Assembly (NCBI GenBank): GCA_945643635.1
Contig: CALZFC010000141.1
Span: 280,001-344,000, forward strand
Length of the DNA: 64,000 bases
Direction: 5' to 3'
From: Allodiplogaster sudhausi
Lineage: Eukaryota > Nematoda > Chromadorea > Rhabditida > Diplogasteridae
The notes under the pieces: model-generated
Databases searched by the model: none
Seen by the model: only the letters and a program-made list of their open reading frames with translations
What the model was told of the DNA's origin: nothing
Shown: one piece after another, positions 32,657 to 43,400 of the stretch
How positions within the stretch are numbered: the stretch's first letter is position 1
Layout: the number at the start of each line of letters is the position of its first letter
Position numbers and translations under genes: made by a program

Positions 32657-35220
32657 TCAGTTGATAAATGTTAGCAAGGTTAACATACAAGCCACTCGTA
32701 TGGCCATCATCACTGGAATAGGTAACTTTTCCGGCTGCGAGATGCATGTCCTCGTGCGACGCAAGAAGTCGTAAATGGACTCCTCTTCAACCACATCCAC
32801 TGCCTCGACTTCTCGGTTGCATGCCTGGCATCTCTCCAACCGATCGAGGACGAAACCAAGCGGAACGGCTGAAGAGAGTACTATCAGAAATACGGTACTA
32901 TTTTAGGTTAAAAAATGTTATTGCTGCACGAACGAACAACGCAAACTTCTAATTGTAACACCCAGGGGCATTTCATACAATTTTGGGAATACTACTAAAT
33001 AATTCCAGGTTTAAAAGATTAATTAGGCGGTAGATGGGTAAAAAAACGCGGCACAAAGGTCACTTAATGCAGTACTTTAGAGATGCACGAGAAAGATTGA
33101 TTCTTAAGCAACGAGAATATTGATTGGCATCGGCGTTTTGTCTACCTATTTGTTTATTTAAAGATCTTTGGTAGTATTAAACCATTCCCACCTCGGACGT
33201 GAGGAACACGAGTACCATAATCACATCTTATCATGACTTTATTTTCCCGAGATTCGGTAAGAATACGGTATATGGCATTTTTGCTCCAAAACTAAGTATA
33301 AACCAGTCATTTGTGTTATTTTTATATTCGCGTTTCTTGTTAAATTTTATTTTCTGTTTAAAATAACACAAATGAAATTATTATCATTTAGTTTGGAGTA
33401 AAAAAGTCATATACCGTATGCTTACCGTAACTCGGGAAAATATGGCATTCGTGTTGTTCGTACCGAAGACTCCTGGGGTAAATTTCAGCGGAAAAAATTG
33501 CAAGCGACATCAAAATATTTACGGCCGTCAAAATAATTGGGATCATGTGTTTTGGGTGAAAATTTCAGTACCTTGAACTTGTTGAGTGGTCGGTGAGGCC
33601 GAAGTCATCGCAGACTTCAGTGACAGGCCGCTCTGCTTTCGCGTCGCATTCCACTCGTGCTGGAAAAGATTTAATAAATTTGAGAGAAAAACTTTAAAAC
33701 GAGATACTTAAGCTGAAATAATAATTGCACATCTTATAGATTTCAAACATAAAAAAAACCAAATAAAAACATGCTAAAGGTAATCTTAGTGCCTCCCATA
33801 AAAGAACCCGAAATAATAAACCATGAAACTTTATTTTTAAACAGTTTTGAAAATAAATACTACCGTACCCAGCCTCAAAAACTACTACAGTAACCATTCA
33901 CACAAATATTGCCGCACTTCCATTTTATAAAAGAGAACAGGAAGAGTAAGCATTAAAAAAAGTTTCAATTTACGCCCCTTCCCTTATGGTTTGAAAGGTT
34001 ACTCCTAAAAGATATTTATAATAGCATCCAATTCAACCACCATAATTATATGTCTAATAATAGGCCAATAAAGAAATTAAAAATACAAAATGGACTAAAA
34101 TTTTAGAAGAAGTTAGCAAACGCACTACAGTATGCTATCTTCCAAATCAACACTACAGTAACCCCGCTCGCATAAGTTCATTAAACTACGAAGATCTTCG
34201 TAGTTGAATTAACATTTAACAACTCAAAACTATATCTATTTCAGGTATTTGAAAAAGGTATCGTGCATCTTCTACATTAACAAATTTAGGAATAGTTTAT
34301 TACAACTTAATAACCTTAAATTCAGCACCCACCCCGATTGTACAGAATCAATGTAACATATACGAAAGCTTTCTCAAAGCAAACTAAAAACAACCAAAAA
34401 CTTTAAAGCTCAATCGGAACAACCCAACAAAAAAATAAAGATGTAAGAATTATAAACACGTTTTCAACAACCAAGTTTGAGGAAATATAGTTTAAAGGAA
34501 TGTTATAAAAGTCCGTTCCATATATGTACCTTGAAAATGATGTGTGGCCGGAGCGGCCGAAGACATCGTCGACTTCGTTGGTGAGTCGGCCTTCGCACAA
34601 TCTTCGATTCGTGCTGGAATATGGACTATCTATTTAATCACGTAAATCAATCAACAATCTAAAGCGCCTAATCAAAATAATTAGTTCCCATTTTACGTGT
34701 TTCCAAAAATGAACAATAAATAAGTTGAAAACTAGTTGTAAAAGTAAAAAAAAAAGATGACGAATAAATCGTTAATCATCATGGTGATTACATATATAGC
34801 AAAATAAATCTTCATATGAATCGATACAAAGTAAAATAAAGAACCATGACGAAAGAAGAAGGCAGCGCCTGATGCGGATGCACACGCCCGTCGAGGAGCA
34901 ACGTAGCATCTAAAAAGAGAAAAATACATGCTTTGCTAAAATGCATGCATACTTCAAATAAAAACATCCAGCCATGATGCTCTTGAAATTGGTGGAATAC
35001 TTTAGAGAAGCACGAGAAAAATTGATTTCAAGAACAACATGATAACAGTAGAGGAATAAATGAAACAAACAAGGTCCATTTGAAAGATAAGAGGTTGAAC
35101 ATTTCTTCGAATTAAAAAGAAAGGCAAACCTTTGGATGCGAAGTTGATCTTCGCCTCCCTTGGCAGAATCGGCTCGCGACGACGTGCAAGCCGAGCGTCC
35201 GTCTTCTCTTGAAGTGAAAA
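32657..35220 (-). CDS. Unrecognised spliced gene inside the candidate element (left)
   Basis: Function unknown. Five exons join in one frame with GT-AG sites. Sense order: EKTDARLARRREPILPRE (35220-35127); DATLLLDGRVHPHQALPSSF (34912-34848); HESKIVRRPTHQRSRRCLRP (34615-34532); HEWNATRKQSGLSLKSAMTS (33661-33570); VPLGFVLDRLERCQACNREV to VACMLTLLTFIN, stop at 32657. The third and fourth exons are similar at DNA level (both open CACGA.T.GAA and share TGATGTCTTCGGCC-like sequence), indicating exon duplication. The C terminus ends in a short hydrophobic run. The 5' end is unresolved; an 80-codon frame at 35721-35482 (MSSVVRMAGLQSQEKQKSKY...) may be the first exon or a separate gene. Introns are long (200-900 nt) compared with the neighbouring genes. 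Confidence 0.5.
33190..33472. mobile_element. Small inverted-repeat (MITE-like) sequence
   Basis: Left arm TATTTTCCCGAG, AATACGGTATATGGC, CTCCAAAACTAA, ATTTGTGTTATTTT pairs with right arm AAAATAACACAAAT, TTAGTTTGGAG, GTCATATACCGTAT, CTCGGGAAAATA. Flanks (CTCGGACGTGAGGAACACGAGT and its partner near 33460) extend the pairing imperfectly. The loop is about 35 nt. No target duplication recognised. It sits in an intron of the minus-strand gene. Confidence 0.7.
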
Positions 35221-35481
35221 TTTATCACATGAATAACAGTTCAATAAAAAAGGAAAGGTAGAAACAACAAGATAAACACATAATCTCGCCAGCACTGAAT
35301 AAGTTTCATTTCGCAGTTTTAAAGCTGCGACGCGACCGCAACGCGTGCAATTATAATTTTACACGAGGTACATAGTTCTTAATTGCACGGTGAATGAGCC
35401 AATTTTTAATTATTTGTACGTAATTTTACATTTATGCACGGTTCACGTGATTAAAAATTACATGAAACAAGCAAGTAATTA

Positions 35482-35721
35482 CTAATGGTCGCCGGGCAAT
35501 AAATCACCATAACATTTGGTGCGTCGTACTGCATCATGCACCGTGCAAAAAATTAACTGTCGCTTTTCGAAATTCTCGGTAAAGCTGTGGCTTTTGTTTT
35601 CGTGTATTGCTGTTACGATTTCTGCAAGTATAGTTTCCATTTCTTTAATATTTGACGGCGAATATTTGCTTTTCTGTTTTTCTTGCGATTGTAGTCCCGC
35701 CATCCTCACAACGGAAGACAT
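35482..35721 (-). CDS. Small open frame near the centre of the candidate element
   Basis: 80-codon frame starting MSSVVRMAGLQ and ending LLPGDH. Its composition is protein-like (amphipathic IKEMETILAEIVTAIHENKS), with no repeat bias and no recognised domain. It overlaps the 5' part of the divergent plus-strand gene by about 20 bp. It may be the first exon of the minus-strand gene at 32657-35220, but I could not identify a joining donor. Confidence 0.35.
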   Translation of the reverse strand: MSSVVRMAGLQSQEKQKSKYSPSNIKEMETILAEIVTAIHENKSHSFTENFEKRQLIFCTVHDAVRRTKCYGDLLPGDH

Positions 35722-35736
35722 CGAAATGTAGCACCT

Positions 35737-37768
35737 ATGCGGGCGGCAACGACTACGGGCGCCAGGGTCGATGCCGTCTCCAACGGTTAGAAGTTACTTT
35801 TTAGATTTATTTTTATTTGTTTAACTGTGATGTATTCGAAATGTTTTGTTTTATTTGAAAAAGGCGTAGGCATTTTGTTCTTGTCTAAGTTTGTTTTTCA
35901 CTGGAATTAAATCCAGTAGTTGTTTTAGAATAAAAATCAAGGCAATATTTCTTAACGGGAATGCATCCTTTTTGGAATAGCTTTCAGATTATTGTTTTCA
36001 TTAGCTGATACTTTTGTTTTCCTTTTCTAAGGTCGAGCATGCATATTGCATAGTGGGATATCAAATGAAATTCTTTTCTTTTATCCTTTTTTTATATTCG
36101 ATTCAGTTTAAACTTTTTGTAGTGGCGACTACGCGGAAGCACCGGAGGACTCGTCCGCCGGCGCCTAGAGACGCGACTTCCCCTCCAATGGTTAGACATC
36201 AAAATTTAATTTGCTTTAAATTTATCTTAATGTAGTGGGAGCGTAGTTTTTATATATATATATAACAAATCAATTTATTGATATAAGTACCATTTCATAG
36301 AGAATTCTTTTTTTGTTATTTGTATTTGCGCCCGTCGAAAGTTCTAGCTGAAATTTGTCCCATTTATAGATAAGCCCTTTGGAGCACGAAATTTATAACC
36401 TCTTTTGAAAAAAAATTAGTGCTTGTATTTGCTATGATCATTTTTTTTAAATTAAGGCTATCGGTCTATTGAAAACATAATCCTGTTACTTAAAAAGTAA
36501 TGTAAGATTCGATTTATATAATTGCACCAACTAGAAGTGTTTCGGTATACCGTACTCGTTGGGATTACTGTAGTTCGTAGTTGCGTTGCTTAAACTGGTT
36601 CATTTTAATTTCCCACTACAATTAGATCCTTTTTTGTCGGTGTCTCTTATAAATTTTTTTCTTATTTCAGCACGAGCAACGTGTCCTGCTCGATGAAGAG
36701 GACTGGAGTCCTCGGGTTCGACGAGTGGACAGCGAACTCGTGAGGGAGTTCGTCTTCTTCACTTGCGGCCTTCCTTTCCATTTGAGAAAGGTCCGACATA
36801 TACATTCTGAGTTTCTTTGGTTTTTAATCATTTTATTTTCTAAAGTAAAGCTTTTTGCGCGTGCTTTCGCCAACTCGTATTATTTTTTTTCACGAACTTG
36901 AATCGATTAGATGTGTGATAGGAATGAACTTTCCTTGACTGTTCACTAAAAATTATTGATATATAAATGTAGGGGAATCTAATTCAGGAGTGGATGGAGG
37001 TGCCCCCGGCCCTCTGCTTGTTCGGTGGGGGCTTCGATGATGGTCGGTCCTGGTGTCGGCGGACCTGGCTGCGCCCGGTCCGCTTTTGTGAGCATTTTTT
37101 TCTTCTAAAATTTTGGTGACGTATATTGTATAAAACAAGCTGCTTCTTTTAATGTATTCTTGCTTATCCAGTATTTTAGTTTCGTTAGAAAAATCCAAGT
37201 TAGCATCGCAATAATGTAAGTTAGTTGGAAACAGTGTTAGGTCCGGTATGCATACTGTAGCGGAGCAGCCTTTTTAGGATATGATTCAGAGCTTGACCTG
37301 CGTCCGGTATAAATCTAATAGTCTAAAACTAATTAATTTTCCACAGAAATGATTGCTGCTATATCAGGGTGGGCTAAGCTCCCCCTCCCATATCGTTTAC
37401 ATCCCTGATTTCCTTGTAGTGTTGTCATGAGTTTAGTTCCCTTCCTATTTTAAACTGTCTAAAAGAAGAATTCCTTTAAAATGTGGAGTTGTTAATGTTC
37501 CTACTTAATCGCAACTTAAACTGATTGTGAACAAACAAATAGTGGGATATTCTTTCTTTGTTTCTTCCAAAATTTCAAAGGAAACTTTTTCAATCATTCA
37601 TACCGTAACCCCTGTTCTTTTTTCTTTATCCTTTCCTTTAATCTCAAAGTCCCTTTAACCCTCTCTTGTTTTTAACCTTCCTCAACGTCTTTTCTTGTAG
37701 GCCATGGCGGCCGACCCGAGACCTACCGCCAGCAATTCGAGTCGATCTCCCGAATAATCACCTGTTGA
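35737..37768 (+). CDS. Unrecognised spliced gene inside the candidate element (right)
   Basis: Function unknown. Five exons with GT-AG sites join in one frame: MRAATTTGARVDAVSN (35737-35785); VATTRKHRRTRPPAPRDATS (36121-36189); HEQRVLLDEEDWSPRVRRVD to GLPFHLRK (36671-36790); GNLIQEWMEVPPALCLFGGG to RPVRF (36973-37087); HGGRPETYRQQFESISRIIT, stop at 37766-37768. The protein of about 140 residues is Arg-rich, with several Cys/Trp near the C terminus (RSWCRRTWLRP). The exon 2/3 junction (ATG then CACGA) is the same as in the divergent minus-strand gene, suggesting the two genes are distant inverted duplicates. The predicted start is the first in-frame Met after a TAG. Confidence 0.5.
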
Positions 37769-37989
37769 GGTTAAAAGGAATCGTCTATTTTACATACCCA
37801 CCCTGATTTTTTTCTGATTTTTCTTCAATCTAGTTAGTCTCCATATTGCGAATTGCTTCTTTTGAATCCATGCTTTTCTGTAGTTCGTAAGTCCACTTAT
37901 TTCTAGCACCGATTTTTGTTTAGTTAACATTATAATTTCAATAATTTTCTGCTGTTCCATACTCCATTTTTGTAGCACTTCGTTTTAAT

Positions 37990-38660
37990 TAGGTCCGATG
38001 GTGAAATTTCAACCTTTTGCCAAATTTGACGGTCGTTAAAAAGGCAAGCCAGTTTTGACAACCGTAAAAAAATGCCTTGCCAAATTTGATAGTCATCAAA
38101 TTTGCCGGACTTTTTTGACCCCTGTTTAAACTGCCATGCCAATTCTGCTAGCCGTCAAATATGGCAAGCTGATTTGGCAAATTTTTCACTCAAATATTTT
38201 GGCTTGGCAAATTTAGCGGTTGTTCAATTCTGGCAGGTAGTCTTGGCAGATTTAGCGGTTGTTCAATTCTGGCAGGTAGTCTTGGCAGATTTATCAGCTG
38301 CTTTTTTAATCAAGAATTCCCATTTCTCCTCGAGCAGCCGTGACAAATTTTTCGACCATTTTCTCTGCCATGATTTTTTAACACTTACATAATTTTGCCT
38401 CGCCACTTTTGACTCGTCTGTTTTTTGGTTAGGCTGTTTTTGCCATTTTAGACAGCTGTTTATTCTGGCATGATGAAAACTGAAGAATAAACATTGATGA
38501 CATTCTTGACAATCATACAATTTGTCATGGCATGATAACTGGGTTTGAAAACTGGCAAATTTGCTTGCCAAAAATAACAGCAAAACTGAAAAATGCAGAG
38601 AAAAACCAAACTTTTTAATTCACACTGTCTTAAATGTATGTACATAAGGTGTCATTTTTA
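37990..38660. repeat. Right end: degenerate palindromic minisatellite plus inverted segment
   Basis: Many copies of TTTGCCAAATTTGACGG, CCGTAAAAAA and GGCAAGCC motifs, mirroring the left end. It includes one nearly perfect 39-bp tandem pair (about 38205-38288) with AGCGGTTGTTCAATTCTGGC. 38560-38650 pairs with 31796-31890. Confidence 0.75.
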
Positions 38661-39038
38661 TTTTTGCTTTGAAGATATTGTTCTCGTAATACTCTCAGGA
38701 ATTTTTTTCCTTGCAGAAGTTCCTCACAGTTTCCTTTCATAAAATCATTTCGTGAGTGCAAAAATTGTCATATCTCTTTAAAAGTTGGAAAGAGCTGTAA
38801 ATATTTTAAATTAGAAATTATAGCGCCATTTTGGATACTGTAAGATAAAGATGGGAAAGCGCCCACTGTCATGCACATCACTCTGTGGCCTCTTAGTGGG
38901 GTGACGTCACGCCCCCTCTCATATAAATACTCGGGGCGGCTCTGGGATCGTCTGTCTGCTGAAGGGTGAGCGTTATTTTCAAAGATATTCGTTTGGTCTT
39001 CTTGAAAAGGAATGTAACAGAATGGCAGTGTCATTAAC

Positions 39039-42000
39039 ATGACAAGTAAGCAAGTTGCTGGAGTAACTCATCTTTCGACGATTCTTACTCGGATTGTTAA
39101 AGAGGCTGATAAGGTTATTTAGAAATTCATTCTAGAATAGTGGATGGAAAATATATGGGCTTGTTAGAGACTTAGCAATCTGGAAGGAATTATTTGTTTC
39201 TTCCAGTTCGATGTCGCACAACGCGAATGCGGGACTGAATGTGGTTCGCAGTTTTTTTTTTACTCTGGTTTCTGAATTAAGGGAGTTAACGAGCTGTTGT
39301 TTAAGGCTGACATTTATAAGAGTGTGATAAGCGATGTGATCTCGCAAGTAAAGGAGGCCTTCCTCGATGAGAATGTCGACATTGACATCTTGAATCAGCT
39401 GAAGAAGGTAATTTGATAGTTTATTTCTCAAGTTGCTCTTATATTGTTGTTCTATTTTTGCATCTATCGGTTTAAGTTCAAATTAGGTATACTTTTATTT
39501 CATAGAAATAGCATTTATTTCGGCAGTGTCATTTTGATATTGTCTCAAATCTATTGCTATCCATCGGCGAAATAATTGTTCAGGAATGGGAAGAGAAGGT
39601 TGCACAAAGCGGGTGCGTTGATATGGAAGCCCGACCTGTGCCTGGATCCATGCGGAATATCCAGCAGAATGCTCCGTCAGCTAGGAACTCGACCACGGCT
39701 CCCGCCCCTGCTACAACAACAACTCAACAGCAACCGGCTCAGCCCGTCCCCCAGTCTTTGCCTAGTCAAATCCGCATCCAACCATCCACTCATCAGGTAT
39801 CTTTTGCATTCACTTCTTCCTCAAACTGGCTTAACTATTCTTGTATATGTTCGGTAGATTTTGCCTGAACTTCGATTGGGCTTTTTACTTATTTCTTTAT
39901 TTCATTTGTGATTTTTTTTTTTGCAGATACTGGCTGGACAGCATATGCAGATGCAAAACCTTGAAGTGCAGCAAACACAGGGCGGCCAAACTCAGCCCGT
40001 CCAATTGCACATCCAGGTATTTTAATTTCGAACCTAGATTTCCTTCTGAATTATCTTATCACTCTCTCCACCCTTCCGACCCTATGTTGTCTCGCACTGA
40101 TTCTGCCTAATGTTCATACCCCACTTATGGAAACACTTTATTTTTAATTCATGCCTCTGTAGTACTGTACTATTCCCACTTCATACGTCAAATTATTATT
40201 AATATTTTTTTCTAAGAAAAAAAAATCGCTAAAGCTCACCACAAAGGGTTTTTTTTTAACGGGGAACACGATTATCATATTTTTGCCACATACTTTGCAA
40301 GAGTGGTTGAGCTAAGCTAGAGGATTAAATGGATATTCTTCACTTTCCCTCTCAAACTGCTACTCTGTTTTAGCGTGTGCAGGTTCCTCAAGCGCAGCAC
40401 GTCGTGCAGCCTCGGCCGGTCTTCGTTCAGGGACACTCGGGAATGCAACACATCCATGGCATTCCTATTCAGGTCGCCTTTCTCTTTTTTTTTGCTTTTA
40501 CTTAAAGGATATGTCGTTGCGTGCCATAATAATAGATGGTTTGTAGGCGATGTCAAGTGCGACTGGCCCGGGAATGTATCCTCAGCTTCGCCCGCTGACC
40601 CATGTGATGCCTCACCAGGCCATCCAAGGCTATCCCATCATGCACAGCAGTCAGCTGCAGGGAGTGCACCCTCACTCCGTCATGCTACTTAGCAACGGGG
40701 AGCAGATCCCAGTAGTGGGCGGCGCGGCTGTTCTGCAAGGCCAGCGACTGCCGATGCAACTCGAGCAGGCACAGCAGCATCCGGCTAACAATATCCACCA
40801 GATCGATGGGAATGCGCCCTTCGAAGAGGACAAGGACGGACCCCCTTTCAAACCCAGCAAGAAAACCACTGCTAAAGGTACAGTCTTGGGTTTTGAATTT
40901 GGGGTCAATTTTTGGTGCCATTTCTTTTTCTTCTGTATTGTTTCTCGATGTTCACTAACGGGATATATGGTTGTTGTTTCGTCATCTACTGTTAATTGGT
41001 ATGACATCCTATGATTCTGCAGAAGCAGAACGAATTGCGCGGCATCTTTTCCGTGCTCTTCAGATGGATGGAAATGGCATGAGCGACTCTTCCAGCGAGG
41101 AGGAGGACGATGAAGATGTACTTTTGTCAATACTTTAAAAGGAGTTAAGATGATTTTCTAAAACGATTAGGTGATTGATAAAGTGCTGGTACTATTTCGG
41201 TTTGACTACCCAGATCCCCAAATTTTTCAAAAAAAATTTTTTGCTGAAACTTGCCCCAGGGGGGTTATTTGATGCGAGGAAACCGAATATGAGGTTGATT
41301 TTGTTTGATTTCGCCATCTGAAAAAGTTAGCTTATTCCAACGGTTGAAGAAGACCACGCCAGAGCTTCCGAACTGTTGCGCCAAAGAAACAACCAAGTAA
41401 TCCTCATCTCTCATAGCTGATCCCCTACACCTATCGTAACTTACTGAGATGTCGAAATCAAACTATGCCAACCACATATTCGGTTCCCTCGCATCAAATA
41501 CCCGCTTCGTTGAGATTTTTAGGAATTTGGAGGAAATTAGTTATTTACCTTAAACGAAACGTAAATAACCCCCCTAGGACAAGTTTCAGCAAAAAAAAAA
41601 TTATGAAAAAAATTTGGGGTTTTGGGTAGTCAAACCGAAATAGTACCGAAGTGCTTGGCAGGAGGATGATGATCCTCTTCGTCGGATGGCCAATAGAATT
41701 GGAGAGGAAGGAGCGGAGGATGCGGAGGGAGGAATCGTGGAGGAGGATCCATTGAATTCTGGCGATGACCAGAGTGACGACGAGGATGTGGAGACTCTCT
41801 TCGACGCGGACAATGTTGTCATGTGCCAGTTCGAGAAGGTTAGAATCTTCCTTGTAATGAGTAGACTGGTTTGACTGCTTTCCATCCTTTGTCAACTTAA
41901 AGCATTTACTTTTATTCCCAATGAACTCATCTGAAGGTTCACCGTGCTCGGTCCAAATGGAAGTTCTCTCTGAAGGATGGAATAATGCACATCAATGGAA

Positions 42001-42044
42001 AGGACTACTGTTTCCAGAAGTGCACGGGAGAGGCGGAGTGGTGA
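39039..42044 (+). CDS. GTF2A1: Transcription initiation factor TFIIA large (alpha/beta) subunit
   Basis: Nuclear general transcription factor that stabilises TBP on promoter DNA. The N-terminal four-helix-bundle half is in exons at about 39328-39407 (IYKSVISDVISQVKEAFLDE, NVDIDILNQLKK) and 39583-39798 (EWEEKVAQSG, then a Gln/Thr/Pro-rich linker). Linker exons follow (39927-40016, 40381-40471, 40548-40877). The acidic part (41026-41116, SSSEEEDDED; 41662-41839, SGDDQSDDEDVETLFDADN) leads to the C-terminal beta-barrel half (41938-42044): KWKFSLKDGIMHINGKDYCF then QKCTGEAEW and stop. This is textbook TFIIA-alpha/beta architecture. The start codon is uncertain: ATG at 39039 opens a frame MTSKQVAGVTHL..., but ATG at 39022 (MAVSLT) resembles the family's usual short N terminus. 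An acidic-region intron has been enlarged by a 460-bp MITE. Confidence 0.93.
41188..41647. mobile_element. 460-bp foldback MITE (hAT-like) in TFIIA intron
   Basis: Inverted ends GGTACTATTTCGGTTTGACT (41188 onward) and its complement ending CCGAAATAGTACC (41647). Further inverted blocks follow (GCTGAAACTTGYCC, GGGGGGTTATTT, TTGATGCGAGG.AACCGAATATG, TTTGATTTCG), so the element is nearly palindromic with a central loop at about 41335-41445. Flanking 8-mers AAAGTGCT (41180-41187) and GAAGTGCT (41648-41655) are a one-mismatch 8-bp target duplication. No coding capacity. The TFIIA exon resumes at 41662. Confidence 0.85.
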
Positions 42045-42715
42045 GTGGGAAGAGAAGAAGGGAGGAATTCCCCCTCCAGCATTATCGTCTTGGCTTTTCT
42101 CGTTGCCCTTTTTGTTTTAATTATTGGCATTAGTAGACATAGTTTTAAACGTAGATTTTTGGATAAATTTCATATGATCAAATTAGTCTGTGGAATTGTT
42201 GGCCATTTTTAACACTATTTTTCGTAATGAAATGTAGTTCGCTAAGAAAGATTTGCCTACCATCGGTGTATCGCCATACAAGTCATTGTCCTTCCATGGG
42301 GAGAATCCCCCAACCACCGAATACCGAGTGTTCTTCTTCATTGATTCCTCTTTCTTCATTAATCATGAGCTACTATTCAATGTTCTTACGGTTCATTGCT
42401 TGCGAGACACGTATCTGTGCATTGTACTGGATATTGACTCTTCACTTGCTTTTAGAGGACTTTTCCCTGTTAGCCAACCTCCCTAGTCTCATTCTAATGG
42501 CACATGTCAATGCTAATTAAACATGTCATGATTGCAAATTAGCTGATTGCATTTCAACAATTATCACATGGAGATTTGGTTACGGCGGGTGTTTTTGACG
42601 AAAAGAGAAAAGAAAAAGGTTTGGGTGTCTCGAATGGAGAATTCCCTTTGTAAGACAATGGTGTGCTTTGTTGAGCGTGTTATTGTGTTGTTTCCTGAGG
42701 GCAAAAAGGGTGGAG
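42045..42715. other. Intergenic region TFIIA to mucin-like gene 1
   Basis: AT-rich spacer. Open frames here (e.g. 42227-42520) show no family resemblance and no splice-linked continuation. It presumably holds the TFIIA 3' UTR. Confidence 0.5.
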
Positions 42716-42717
42716 GG

Positions 42718-42840
42718 TCGGCTGTCCGGGAGACTCCACGGATACCGAAGCGAGTTCTTCTAGATGTGGGGTTATCATCATGGGACAAGGTGAATGGTGG
42801 GCTGACTACCAAATCGGGAAGGCATGAGGCAATTGTGGAA
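42718..42840. promoter_or_regulatory. Segment conserved upstream of mucin-like gene 1 and gene 2
   Basis: GGCTGTCCGGGAGACTCCA at 42720 recurs at 47350, followed in both by GGATACC and weaker similarity up to the signal-peptide codons about 100 bp downstream. It is either shared promoter/5' UTR sequence or the remnant of a common 5' exon. Confidence 0.55.
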
Positions 42841-42841
42841 T

Positions 42842-43235
42842 ATGAATCCTTCGTTGCTCTTCATTCTACTGCAATTCCATCCATCGACTGTTGCCATCTC
42901 GTTAGTAATTTACCTTTGCTTATCTTTCACAAGGACTGCAATGGTAATGGAGTTAGGTCGAGCTTAGTAATCTTTATTTCTTCTCTTATAACTGAAGACA
43001 TTCGACGACTTTCTTGTCAAATTAGAATGTACAGAACGTCACTGGATACTTCTGCCCCTTCCACGACAACCACTTCTGCTCCCGTTAAAGCCGTTCCATT
43101 CGTTACGACTACCGTTGCGCCGGGTGCGTACGCTCTAGATACAGATGTCACAAATGGACGAGGGGAGGGGGATGTTCTCTCTCTCTCTGTCTCTCTCAGT
43201 ATCTCTCTCCCCCTCTCTACCCATCATCTTTATCA

Positions 43236-43318
<83 letters not shown>

Positions 43319-43360
43319 CACTCTCTCAGTCTCTCTCTCTCAGTCTCGCTCTCAGTCTCT

Positions 43361-43400
<40 letters not shown>

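Larger units (their letters stand above)
31785..38660. mobile_element. Candidate 6.9-kb element with repetitive inverted ends and two divergent genes
   Basis: The outer segments are inverted copies. Left (about 31796-31890): ATACATATAAGACAG, GTGAATTAAATAGTTTGG, TTTTTCTCTGCA and AGCTGTTATTTTTG. The reverse complement of the right (about 38650-38560) has ACATTTAAGACAG, GTGAATTAAAAAGTTTGG, TTTTTCTCTGCA and CTGTTATTTTTG. Inside each end lies a degenerate minisatellite built on TTTGACGGCCGTCAAA and GGCAAGCCAA half-palindromes. Two spliced genes diverge from the centre and stop about 200 bp inside each repetitive end. No transposase, integrase, polymerase or helicase motif is recognisable. Exact ends and any target duplication are not resolved. 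Confidence 0.55.
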
